A stretch of DNA of 64,000 nucleotides, taken from positions 35,640,249 to 35,704,248 of the forward strand of contig NC_089858.1 in NCBI RefSeq assembly GCF_036373705.1. Direction: 5' to 3'. The stretch comes from Amia ocellicauda. Taxonomy: Eukaryota; Chordata; Actinopteri; Amiiformes; Amiidae. Below, one piece after another: positions 13,801 through 24,109 of the stretch (within the stretch, counting starts at the first letter, position 1; the number at the start of each line of letters is the position of its first letter). Position numbers and translations under genes: made by a program. Below the pieces are notes generated by a model that made no database searches, was not told where the DNA came from, and was given only the letters and a program-made list of their open reading frames with translations.

Positions 13801-15093
13801 CCTCTGTGCCATTGACGTCAAACACACCAACCAACTGGTTTTATTCATTTGAATCTTTTATTGGTAGCACATGTGTAGTGTTTTTTTAATTGAGGGTTTT
13901 TAGAATGAGATATGTCTGAAGTATCTTTCATGTTTTTATGTGTTTCTAGTTTGTTTTTAGTGTATTGTTAGTTTTTTTTGTAAAATAAAAGGTATTAAAA
14001 ATCAAAATCTCACATACACACACACACACACACAACGGAGGAGATACCTGCTGTTGGAGTTTTTCTTGGCTTTATTTTTTCGTTTCAAGCTGTCTCTTTC
14101 TTTGCTGTTACTGTAGGGTAGCATAGAGGCGTAACCGTGTTCTGCTTCTGCAAAATAAATGATAAAAAATAATTCCATCAGGCAGCGGGGTAAATGAGAA
14201 CCAGGGAATTACACTTGCTCTCTAATTGATGATCAGCCTGAAGAGCTACACAATAATGAATAGGACCACATCACGCCCTCACACACACACAAACACTGCC
14301 GACTGCTGGTTCAGATCCATCTCTTTAACTCTATTTTCTTAATATGCCACCAGTTTACCCATATTAAGACGCACTGGGCGCTTCAGTCAGGCTGCTGGCG
14401 GTGGCTACAGCTATATGATGTCATCTGAACTCTAGTAAACCCGCTGCTGAAACCACAACACACGAGCAAAACACAGAAGAGGAAAACTGCTCTGAATGGG
14501 CTCCCAATGTTTAAAATACACACCAGAAGACATTTAAAAGTCACCTGTTGTTGGGAAGCATATATACAAATATGATGGTTCTGCATCGATTTTCTTTCAG
14601 CCTCTTGCATTTAAAATTAGTCCCATTTGCTGCGAATGAGGGGGTTGGTTTGCACTGTAGTACAGTGGTCACAATCAATAGAAATACAATTTGCACGGTG
14701 TTTATATCAACACGAGAAGTACTGCTTACGTGCAATATTAAGACAAACATGCCCAGTTACTGCTACTGTTTAACAGAAGAAACAAAAAAATAATACAAAT
14801 TACCATGAGCAGATTCAATATTTGGTGGATTATGTGTGTATGTGTCTATATATTATGTATGTAATATTCTATACACACACACACACACACATTTATAATC
14901 ACATGCAGCTTTGCAGTCTGGCAAATTTCTCTTGCAGGAAGGATATTGTTTATGGAAGTGTTAGAAAAAATACACCAATGTATAATAGATAGATAGATAA
15001 ATTAATTACTTAAAATGTGTGTTTACCTCTCTCCCTTCGCTCAAGGTACTCCGCCGCTTCAATCAGCATCTGCACCATTCCGACAGCCGCCAT
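3796..15093 (-). CDS. MXD1: MXD1 (MAD1), MAX dimerization protein 1, exons 1-3 (partial)
   Basis: This bHLH-leucine-zipper repressor pairs with MAX at E-boxes and recruits SIN3/HDAC, opposing MYC in the nucleus. Coding exons on the minus strand are 15093-15027 (67 nt), 14147-14048 (100 nt) and 3825-3796 (30 nt). Exon 1 starts MAAVGMVQMLIEAAEYLERR, which contains the SIN3-interacting helix. Exon 2 begins EAEHGYASMLPYSNSKERDS and ends in a Lys/Asn-rich basic stretch. Exon 3 encodes STHNEMEKNR, the start of the basic region. Phases join cleanly (exon 1 ends with G, exon 2 with AG), donors are gtaaac, gtatct and gtaagg, and all acceptors end in cag. From memory the 100-nt and 30-nt exon sizes match the mammalian gene. 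The exons for the rest of the bHLH and the zipper were not found in 1-3795, so they should lie beyond the left edge. Paralogues MXI1, MXD3 and MXD4 are less likely because SNRNP27 lies directly upstream in the same orientation, as in human. Confidence 0.94.
4340..4650 (+). mobile_element. probable 3' end of an L2/CR1-type LINE
   Basis: The stretch resembles the end of a fish LINE second open frame: an LxWNDLP-like phrase near 4400 (tggaatgaccttcc), then a THL(F)-like phrase near 4470. After it comes an AT-rich tail with a gcactatataaaat-type motif near 4625. The reading frame is broken and short. This is pattern similarity only, and the family is not certain. Confidence 0.4.
5026..5057. repeat. 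AT microsatellite
   Basis: About sixteen AT units in MXD1 intron 2. Confidence 0.95.
7831..7878. repeat. compound (AT)n(AG)n microsatellite
   Basis: An AT run of about 28 bases passes directly into about ten AG units, in MXD1 intron 2. Confidence 0.95.
10300..13990 (+). mobile_element. decayed Tx1/L1-type LINE
   Basis: A plus-strand retrotransposon relic, antisense to MXD1. The first-frame remnant (about 10370-10850) carries phrases such as ARMNQGIVVFLKSEALV and VVISNVPPFLSNDLLV, then a damaged CCHC-like knuckle (SCWAHIRCSCPQ). Second-frame remnants follow: an endonuclease-type GGDWNCTVD near 11565, a DAPNKFFFGLERR phrase near 12150, a LSFRGRAIVIQNLVASVLWH phrase near 12420, and a C-terminal WRLLHGG phrase near 13390. 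These come in changing frames with many stops, so nothing is functional. An AATAAA and an A-rich end lie near 13984, about 60 bases from the exon 2 boundary of MXD1. The family call rests on remembered similarity to fish Tx1-clade proteins. Confidence 0.82.
14148..15026 (-). other. MXD1 intron 1
   Basis: Short intron between the exon 1 donor (gtaaac) and the exon 2 acceptor (ttttgcag). It contains short CA runs near 14871-14890 and a small GATA run near 14985. No exon or mobile element was recognised. Confidence 0.8.
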
Positions 15094-15545
15094 TTTCAAC
15101 AATACTAATAATAAAAACGCACAATCCGGCAGAGACGGGGGATTAAACTGATATAGAGCCGTGGTCGGTAGCCTGCGTGACGTCACGTCTCTGCCCCTGG
15201 ATAGAGAGGTGTCCGGAGTGTCCGGATTCGGGCGCACAACAAAAGAGCGAAGATGGAAGCCGCTCTGCTACGGTTTCACTCCGAATCGGGGTCAAACGCA
15301 AATATGTGGTAAAAATAAATAAGTTAGAGACACGGTATCTGAATCCCGAAGTGCTCCCGAAAATACTGATGCAAAAAGAGCAGGAATGATAGCACACAAT
15401 CCAGGATATATTCAGTTTAAAATGTTGTTGTTTTTAGCTGTATCAAGTTTCCTTCATTTGGTCATAAATAGACTACAAATTAAAAATAGATCTATGTATA
15501 ATAAAACAATTCTTCACCTCCAAAGTTTCTGTTAAAAAATTATAT

Positions 15546-15587
<42 letters not shown>

Positions 15588-16410
15588 GTACAAACGTCAA
15601 TTAATTTTAATATAGTAGTCGCCTCAGGTCGGTCGGTTGTTTACACAAAAAGGCTTTAAAATGCTCTTATTAAAAACAAAACGCAAAGTAATGTTTAAAA
15701 AATGATCCTCGGTATTCGTGCTAATTTGTAAAATAAAATATTGTTGGTATGAAGCGACCGTGACCGTGGAGCTGCAGCTGCACCGACTGACAGCGGCGGA
15801 AAAGCGGTTTGTTTATTTAAAAAAACAGCCCAGAAAACCCTGACCGAGTCAACCTAACCCCAGCAGCGCCGCGCAGCCCGCCCACCGCGCCGCCACCCGG
15901 GCCCTGATTGGAGACGGAACACGGTGCACAGGTACCGAATTGGACGCGCTGCCTGTCGGTTTCGCCAAAGTACACAAAGCCTAAGCACTTGTCAACCTGT
16001 CAAAAGCAGCTGAAGTTGTGTAACTGCCAACCGGAGATCGCCATTTTGGCTCCTGACTTCACTTTCTTCCCTCATCCTAGGATACGCAGTGCCTCCCGGG
16101 TGAGAGCCACAATGGCTGTTGTTTCCAACGGCATCGATCCGTGTCGTGTTGATGTCGATTTTCATTGGTCCGTTAGCGTTGCCTGTCACTGGACTCTGAA
16201 GATTTGATTGGTTCACACTTTCCACGCGCTACTCGGTCACGCCTCCACACCTAAAAAAACACCCCATTCCCGTGCTTGTTTTGCCATGCAGACTCCGCTC
16301 TGCACGCTGTGATTGGCTGCTGTTTTCGGGTGTCCCGCCCACACCTTGCTGGTGATTGGTGCGAAGCGAGGGATTCCACGCGTAGGGTCACATTCGCAGC
16401 CAATTGCATT
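15094..16410 (-). promoter_or_regulatory. MXD1 5' UTR and promoter region
   Basis: CpG-containing block upstream of the MXD1 start codon. A perfect CRE (tgacgtca) lies at 15178-15185, about 85 bases upstream of the ATG. Six CCAAT-type boxes fall between 15.9 and 16.41 kb: ATTGG on the plus strand at 15907, 16164, 16207, 16312 and 16355, and CCAAT at 16400. Five of the six are in the CCAAT orientation for MXD1. An AT microsatellite interrupts the block at 15550-15585. The transcription start is not visible from sequence alone. A divergent plus-strand transcript cannot be excluded. Confidence 0.6.
15550..15585. repeat. AT microsatellite
   Basis: About eighteen AT units between the MXD1 proximal CRE and the distal CCAAT cluster. 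Confidence 0.95.
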
Positions 16411-18621
16411 TCAGCTGGCCGCCTTTAGGTGATGTAATACGGAAGTTGTGTCGTGGGTTTTTAGAAATAAATATGCCCATATTTATAGAATAAGTATCCA
16501 ATCTGTCGTTTTTTTTTTTGTTTTTTTTTTTCGTCTTTCAGATCACGCATTCAACAACTTAGATATGTAGATTGTGAAAATGTTGGTCGAACTTAACATT
16601 TGAATCTGTTAAAGAGCACCGTTTAATGCAGCAAGTCTACTTGCATTGTACAATAAAGTAATACTGTCTTTATGTACAGCAAATAATCATATACAAAACA
16701 AAGCAATATACTGTGTAAATACAACATTCGGAAAATGAACAGAACCAGGTCAGATAGAAAGGAATGTCAGTACAGGTGTAATGTAGCATTCAACGCATGC
16801 ATCCCATAAAAGTAAAGTAATCTCTTCACAGGATCAACAGTACATAGGCCCCAGAACAAAATCCTTAAGAAACCTGGTAGGCAGGGCTTGTTTAAACACA
16901 CTATCATCATCTTATGTATTTAGAGGAGACTCACATAAAAATAATAATTCCATTAACAATGTCAGGGTTGGATGTTAAATGCAGGTGTAAATCAACAGAA
17001 GGTCGAAGTGGGTTTGATTTTGCAAACCTATTAAAAGTATGTAGGATTCGTAGTGGATCCACCAAAAATGTGGAACATACAAAAGCAAGAGTTTAATAAT
17101 TCAGGATCTTAAACAAATAGGGGAATATTCTTGAATTTGTTAAAATACTCCAGCAGCACTGTTCCTGTTCCAATCAGTAACTGTAATAAAGCTGCTGGAT
17201 ACAGCAATATCAATGCAAATGTATTAATAGTTGTGCAGCACATGATGGGTTTAACAGAAGTGGAGTGTAGGATGCAGATGCAGGGATTTCTACAATGGAG
17301 CGGTAAAGGCTGTGCGGTAGCAGCACAGGTCTCTGCACAGATATATTTGGACCATTGATATTACAGCGCTTTCACGGTCATCCGAGTGTCCAGGTGAAAC
17401 CGAAGAGCTCTTTAGCAGAATGAAAACTACACAAGTGATCACGCAACAGGAACATTAATTGCTTTAAGGAGACTGTTTATTAGACTGGTTTTGACCAGTA
17501 ATGAAGAAAGCGCATTCTATTCAGCCAGGGTGTGACACCACAGGACGCTGCCATTTGTGCTTCAAATTGTGCAAGGCATGTGGTTGAAAATAAAGAAAAT
17601 ATCTTAAGCAGACTAGACTCATACAAGGGTTTTTATTATTTAAATATCAAGACTTACGAAATACCGCAGTTACATAAATGGAAATGATCAGGCTTCTTTA
17701 TGCGGATTACATGAAGTAAAAATAATCAGAGCCAGAACACAAACACAAGTCAGAGTAAATTCTGCTGTTGTAATACATTGGGAGCTGTCCTGCAGAGGAA
17801 ACTAAAGTTATGCAAAACAGATCATCTGGGAGGTGAAAGGGGGTGGCTGGCTGTTTGAACAGGAAACAAACCTGTGTTCTGCAAAAACAATTGCAGATAA
17901 CTTTGACACACATGCAGAAGAGACGGACTCTGGCTGTTTGAGCTGGAAGGTGAGTGGAGGTGAGCCAGGCAGGACTGAGGAGGCACTGCTGTTCTGCACC
18001 TGCCCTGGACTGTGACTCACTGCCCCAGCTGCCCTCCAATGCCTCACACACCTTCCTTTAGGAGCAGAAATGCAAAATACAACTAATTAAACCTTTCACC
18101 TGAACTACCCTGAGGAGCAGCTGCAACAAACTGCCCTGAAAACCAACACCACCAAGCAAACGCCCCCTGCAGCACACTGCCCACACTGGCACTACCATTC
18201 ACTGAGAAAACGAACCAGGGAAAAAAAAGCAAATTCATAGGGCAATACAAACAGCCACACTACTTTACAGGGACACTGGCCGTGTGGAAAGTGATCTACA
18301 CGGCCGCTCTGGGGGACTGTGCATGTCAACCTTGCAGTCCGCAGTGCGCTACACAGGGGGGTCTGCTGGCACAGGGTAAAGGTGGATCTGTAGGGCAAGG
18401 CATTAACGCTGTATTGTTGTGGACTGGGAAAAAATAATCTGCATTTTAGATCACCTAGAGTCAGCCTGGACCGGCTCCCAAGACTGCAATTTCCATAAAT
18501 ATGCAGGAGGGGGGAATAAAAAAAAATAAAAATAAACAACTCTAGCACTGGAAATCTTACAAACATCTGCAGGAAAGAAAAACATTGGTGACCTTGTTGC
18601 ACACAGTCCGGTTCTTTTTCT
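16411..18621. other. MXD1-SNRNP27 interval, including the SNRNP27 3' UTR
   Basis: The right part is expected to be SNRNP27 3' UTR. On the minus strand, possible AATAAA signals occur at about 17631-17636 and 17476-17481, so cleavage could be about 1 kb past the stop codon. The rest is AT-rich, with no gene or recognised element. A T-rich run lies at about 16509-16531. Confidence 0.5.
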
Positions 18622-21600
18622 TCAAGCAATGAAATCCAGGGGTCTGTTAAATCCACCTTTTCTGTTCATGTATTGCCTAGGAAAAAAAAGAAAGATTACA
18701 TCATTATTTTCCCCCCTCTAACACATTACATCATTTTCCACCAATGGGATGACTGCTCTCCCTGCAATGGAACACCTGCTGATTAGAGGACATTCCAAAG
18801 CCCTGCGATTGGCTGCCTCTCTCTCCGGAGTCTCCCCTTCCACCTCACACGGTCTCTGTGCCAACCTCAGCTCTCACGCGGCGCAGGAGGTATACTCGGG
18901 CACGGGGGGAATAGGAAGTACAGAATTGGCAGGGGAAGGAACAGAAAAAAGGACTGACTGCGCACACTCATATATGCAGGTCAGGGAGGCACGTAGCGGA
19001 TATCAAAGGCCAGAGTCGGCACAAGGAAAGCTTATGCTACAGTACAGCTGCATTACAAAAGCGAACAGGCTGCGTAAGCAGGGCCGGGGTGGGAGCGATC
19101 GATCTTGTTGTCCTGTCAGGGACAGCGCCCGTGACTCACATGCAGTCGCTGCTGGTACAGCATGGCACACTGCAGAGGTGACCAGTGAGCAGAGCTCGGG
19201 CACAGAGCGACGACCGCCCGCTATATTCACCAGACACGGAATTGGGGTCGTCCTTCTCTCAAACTTCGGTTAAACTCCATTGAGCTGCACAGGAGACGCA
19301 CGAGGCCTGCAGACCTAGCACACAGGGCAGCCATCCAGGGTACAGCCGTTTGGTGCTGTTCAGGCCTTAGAAGCACAGGTTCTTGTACAGATTGGCAGCA
19401 ATCAGGCAGATGGTGATTATATTCTGGGTTATTTTTAACCCAGCGTGCGCCTGTCCTTACATAGATTCACTTTAAACAACCTTGAAGCATCCAGGACTTG
19501 GAGGTGCCTTATTCACAAGCCTGCAACTTGTCAAGCATGGACTGAACGGGGGGGGGTGGTTGTTTAAATCTGTGTCTCGGGTAGCAGACAAACACAGACC
19601 TGTATTTCCTCTTCTGGGAGACGTTGACAGCAAACGCATTCACCGAGCCATCCATCTTCCTTCCCTGCCAAGACAAAACACACCCATCATCACCAGCACA
19701 GCTCCACACTGCACACTGTGGGTGCTTCTCGTGTGCTCGGCCCATCTCCCTGCCGAGATTCCCTCTCGCCAGCTCTACCAGCCTACTGCCTTAACCACGC
19801 CTGCTCTAGTGTTGAGTAACGAAGGCATCAGTCCAGTAAACATGCTCGTACCCCAGGCGTGCCGTACTACACAAGCTCATCACTGCAGCACTGGGGAGAC
19901 ACCTTGTGGTGAAGTGTGGACTTGCAGGTCTACTCTATTTTTTCAAGCAATTCAGATCTGGTGCTCTGGCACCACGTTTGACTGTAGCTAGCAGGGTCTC
20001 CTCACCTTGGTTGTGTCGAAGGTGCTGAACCCCATGAGCTTCATCATCTCAATCTCGTCCTCAGTCTTCCCCTGCAGGTCCTCCTCTGAAACACAGCACA
20101 GCATTCACTTATATAGGATAAGGTTTACATCACAGTAAAAACTGTGTGGGTGTTGCAGTATGAAGAGTTATTAACATCAAATGCTTCCATAATTCTGCAG
20201 CCCTGACGGGGGCCTGCCTCCTCCAACCAACCCGAGATCTCGTGCTCCTTCGCCGGCTTGCTGTCCGTCTTGTCGTCATCCCGCCGGTCCTTCGCCCTCA
20301 GTGGAGACAGGGAGGACGACCTGTGGCGCCTGGGGGACCTGGGGACAGAGGACAGTCATACGAGGGCCTAGGCAGAGCTGATGGCAGGGCAGGGTGAGGA
20401 GCTGCGTAAACACACTGCTTGACTAGTGAGACGACGGCACTCTCCATGAGAACGGCAGGAGTTGGCAATGAATACACAGCTCTGTGGGAAGTGAGGGAAA
20501 CTGACTGGACTGTCCCAGACTGGGGAGGAACTCTACGACCCAGCTCTCAGGGTTTACTAGCCTTAACCGTAATGAGTCCTTGTGGAGACAGCTGTGATCT
20601 CACCTGGAGCGCCTCCTGTGTGGGGACCTGGAGCGAGACCTCCTCCTGTCCCGGTCACGAGAGCGAGAGCGCTCCCTCTCTCTCCGCCGCCTCTCGCGCT
20701 CTCGGGAGGCAGAACGAGAACGACGTCTCTCTGAAGAGAGAGAGGAAAAAAAAAAAAAAAAAAACATGACTAATGAATCAGGTGGTAATGGACAGATCTT
20801 TTTCAGGATGACAATTTAAAAGGCTCCACAAACGTATTAATTACCGTGACAGAAGTTTTCAGTAGCACATAAGAAACCATATTTAATAACTTATTTTATT
20901 AGAGCTATACATCAGGCAGAAAATTCATGACGTAAATCACACCCGTTCAACACAGAAAGCACCTTGAGATGATGGAATCACAGTGGAGGTCCTAAAAGAG
21001 GCTGCAGAAGAAATGGAGACGATTCTGACAAAACACAAAGTGTCTCAAGATTAAACAAATGCCAGATCAGTGGAACAATGCAACTGTCATTCTCCTTCAC
21101 AAGAAAGGGGAGAGAGATCTGAAGAAATATAGGCCAGTCAGTCTACTTCTCATGTAAAGTATTTACAAAGATATATTAACACACTGCTTTCAAGACACAC
21201 TGGACTTTGCCCAACCAAGAGAACAAGCAGGATTCAGAGATGGATTTAACAGAATGGATCATTTACAAGTTGTATGAGAAGCATTGGAAAGAAGCAGAGA
21301 ATGAACTTCCTCAGTGCCTGGGCTTTGCTGACCTTGAGAAAGCATTTCAAGCAATATATACAAACTCAAATCAGAGCTCTGAGAAATCAAAAAACATTGA
21401 GGAAACATTTAACTCTTTTTAAATATACCTGCAACAATGCAACAACAAACTGACTCCACCAAGACAAACACAAGATCAAGATTTGTAGAGGAGTACATCA
21501 AGGAGAATCTCTCCAAACCACTTCACAGCTACTCTTGAAGTGTTCAAGAGGATTGAAGTTAAACTAAAGTTATTTGAACAATTTAGGATTTGCAATGAAA

Positions 21601-22887
21601 ATCACATTTGCACAAATGCATGACAACTATATTCTATATTATATTCAATTATAAGACCTCTCAGATGCAAGCAAGAAAACTTGACTTAAAATGAACCAGC
21701 AGGAAACCAAAGTAATGATTAACAACTCTGTTAAAGCTAAGAAAACTGAAGTTATTTACCCTAAGGAGTTCAGACGGTTGTCTACCTTGGACAGCACACA
21801 CCAGCACAAATTGAGATATTATAAAGAAATCAAAATAAAGCAATATAAAGCAACACCACAGCTGAAATGATTTACATGAAGAGAAAATGTGGTCTACCAG
21901 TGGTCACTTATGGCTGTGAAACCTGGTCAGTTAATCCAAAAATGATACAGAAACTGCAGATGACAAAGGATTATGGAAATATGTAGGCTATGCGTGGAAC
22001 AACAAGAGATAGAAAAGTAAAGAAAAGCAGCAGAGGACAAATGAAAGTGTGACATCGACATGTTCACATGGCAGTGGGCTGGATACACTCCAAGAACAGA
22101 TCAAAGATGGACAAAATGAGCTATCACATGGATCCCGAGAGATTAAACAATAGCGAAAGACGAAAGCATACCCTTTGCAGGCGTGACGCAGAAGAGAAGC
22201 TGTAGATCGAAGCAAGTGGGAACATCAGTGAGATACCTTCACCCAGCAGCGGATCTACAGGATGGTGGTGATCTCTATCTATAATCTGCGATGGTCACAT
22301 TGTGGGGAAGACTAGAACTGTAACTAACTGTGTGCATTTCAGTACGAATAACACTGGAATGCTTTTACATCACACTTCAGTGGTGCTGCTGTGGCGCAGA
22401 TGTGCGCAGTTCTCTAATGGGATTGGTAAAATTGCGCACATCTGCGATGCAAGACCGAAAACCACCATGTGGCAACGTGTTAAGCACGCATCACAAAATC
22501 CGTGAAGCTCAGGCATTGAGGCGCCACACGCAGTGCTGGAAAACCCCTCCACTTAAACGGGCATCACCTTGACTGGGTAAGTGAAATACTGCATCACGTC
22601 TTGTTATTTCTGCTTTAGATTACTGAATAGGCTACATCGTCGGAAGGTAGTCGTAGTATCCAGATCAACTTGTACTTATTGAATGACGTTTGATTCCCGT
22701 ATGTAACACGTTTAACTTTATTTGTATTTGTGTCAGTAGTGATGCTTAATGTCGCCTAATGTGAACAATAAGTGTAAACATTATCGACGGCGGCGGGCGG
22801 GGATAAATCATACGGGCGCTGACATCCAGCCTACAGAGTATGATACTGACCTCGTCTCGGTGGAGAGCGACTCCTGCTTCGCACCAT
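18622..22887 (-). CDS. SNRNP27: SNRNP27, U4/U6.U5 tri-snRNP 27 kDa protein
   Basis: Nuclear splicing protein of the U4/U6.U5 tri-snRNP, involved in spliceosome activation. Six coding exons on the minus strand: 22887-22851, 20730-20604, 20338-20232, 20085-20006, 19664-19600 and 18676-18622. They total 471 nt and give 156 aa, against about 155 in human by memory. Phases join without a break. The N-terminus is [19 protein letters not shown], and an Arg/Ser-rich domain covers roughly residues 1-75. A linker follows, then the conserved C-terminal domain from residue 91: [20 protein letters not shown], then [20 protein letters not shown], ending [11 protein letters not shown]. Met142 corresponds to the methionine that alters 5' splice-site choice when mutated in the worm homologue (literature recall). 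The exon 3 donor is gttggt, a weak site. Intron 1 contains an RTE LINE relic and one copy of a palindromic repeat. Confidence 0.97.
20960..22275 (+). mobile_element. RTE-type LINE relic in SNRNP27 intron 1
   Basis: Plus-strand reverse-transcriptase relic with stops and frameshifts. Recognisable phrases include [18 protein letters not shown] near 21100, an EQAGFRDGF-like phrase near 21220, and VTYGCETWS near 21905, typical of the region after the RT domain. The tail near 22060 has a WQWAGYTP-like phrase, then a DRSKWEH-like and a QQRIYRMV-like phrase, with a short gtggtgatc end. The same tail occurs on the minus strand at about 52.0-52.4 kb. No coding capacity remains. Confidence 0.8.
22388..22450. 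repeat. palindromic repeat, copy A
   Basis: Perfect 14-base inverted arms at 22395-22408 (cgcagatgtgcgca) and 22433-22446, enclosing a 24-base loop with aatgggat. Related copies are at about 49522-49616 and 59650-59730. It lies in SNRNP27 intron 1, about 400 bases downstream of exon 1. Confidence 0.8.
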
Positions 22888-24109
22888 TACTGGACACACA
22901 GCCTGCGGGGCGGCAGCAGCTGAAACACGCCGGGGATCCGGAGAAAAACACAAACACAGAAACAAAACAAACTCCGCGGTCGAGAAACTGCCAGAATGTC
23001 GGGCTGCTGCAGCGCTTATTATGTTCCCCTGCAAACACGGTCTCCACTCTGAGTTCCGCGCACGGCGCCCCCCTTGCCATCGCGACAGCGACCCCTAGCG
23101 CAGGGCGGCCATTACCGCTGTGTTGTGGAGGAGGGGGGTGTTAGTAGCGTGCCATTGTGACTGATAGGATGTTGTTCAGTAGCATTTCTGAGAACACGTA
23201 GCATTTACTTACACTCTTAATAGTTGCATATTGCTCTTCTGTCTTACAACAACTGAGCAACAGCGTGAGATGCTTCCCAATGAGGCTTAAAGGCTTTTAT
23301 ATTATACCACATTCCCATTCCCATTCCCATTCCCATTCTTAGGTTGTTTTTAATGGGGTTGTTGTTGGCTGCTGTAGGTGGCGTCTGGTCACCTGTAATT
23401 AATGGACATTCCTGTCCTGCTGCATCAGTGAAAAGCTCCCTGTGGTCCCTGTGAAAATATCCCTCCTCTACCTATTCCACTCTTTTTCCTGTCGCATGTG
23501 ACCCTTTACTGATTCACAGTGCTGTTGTTCTTTTGCATTCGTCTCCTTCCTTTCTTCCCTTTCTTAAACCCCGTTGTGGTTTAATTAATCACCATAAGAC
23601 ACCTTTTCTACAACTTATGAATAAATAAAGACTTGATTAGGGTACAGGTTTTGCACTGTTGTACAATTCATAGGTTGGTCTGAGTGTAAATCTAGGGCAA
23701 GCACTGAAACTGGCAGGAAGTGAGGCTAACACTATATATGGGGGGATTTCTAGACCTAGGAGATTTGCAGGGGGGCACTGAGAAGAAGGACAACTGCTAA
23801 TATATACACACATGCTTATAATGAAGGCCCTGCGTTTTGCATGACTGAAATACAGTTTAAAAGCAGAGGCATGCAAAACACAGTTCATAGTTCATAGGCC
23901 ATTAATTGTGCTATTAGCAGTCCTTTGTGGGAGGGATTGCCATCCTGACAGCCTTGTGTCATTCAACGCAACACAGGTGTGCGCTGTCCTAATTAGTTAC
24001 AAGTCAATTGTTTAACAGCCCCCAGGACCTCTGCGCCAGCAGCCTTCAGTGCCCCCCTTCCGAAGGGCCCCATCTCCAAAGGGCAGGGACTCTAGCTGTG
24101 GGACTCCAG
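22888..24109. other. SNRNP27 upstream region
   Basis: A GC-richer segment (about 22888-23150) just upstream of the SNRNP27 start is the likely promoter and 5' UTR. It is followed by AT-rich sequence with a five-unit CCCATT hexamer array at 23311-23338. No other gene was seen. From about 24110 the sequence becomes the pyrimidine-rich L2-type LINE. Confidence 0.5.

Larger units (their letters stand above)
3826..14047 (-). other. MXD1 intron 2
   Basis: Interval between the exon 2 donor and the exon 3 acceptor. It holds the possible L2-type tail at 4.34-4.65 kb, two AT-type microsatellites, a T-rich low-complexity stretch at about 9.04-9.36 kb, and the long Tx1-type LINE relic at 10.3-13.99 kb. 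No further exon was seen: the remaining open frames are short and unrelated to known proteins. Confidence 0.75.

Noticed and set aside
13813-13820. CRE (tgacgtca) as a regulatory site
   Set aside because: It lies within the decayed LINE with no promoter context; probably chance.
18192-18656. 154-codon minus-strand frame as a separate gene
   Set aside because: It overlaps the last SNRNP27 exon in another frame and has no family resemblance.
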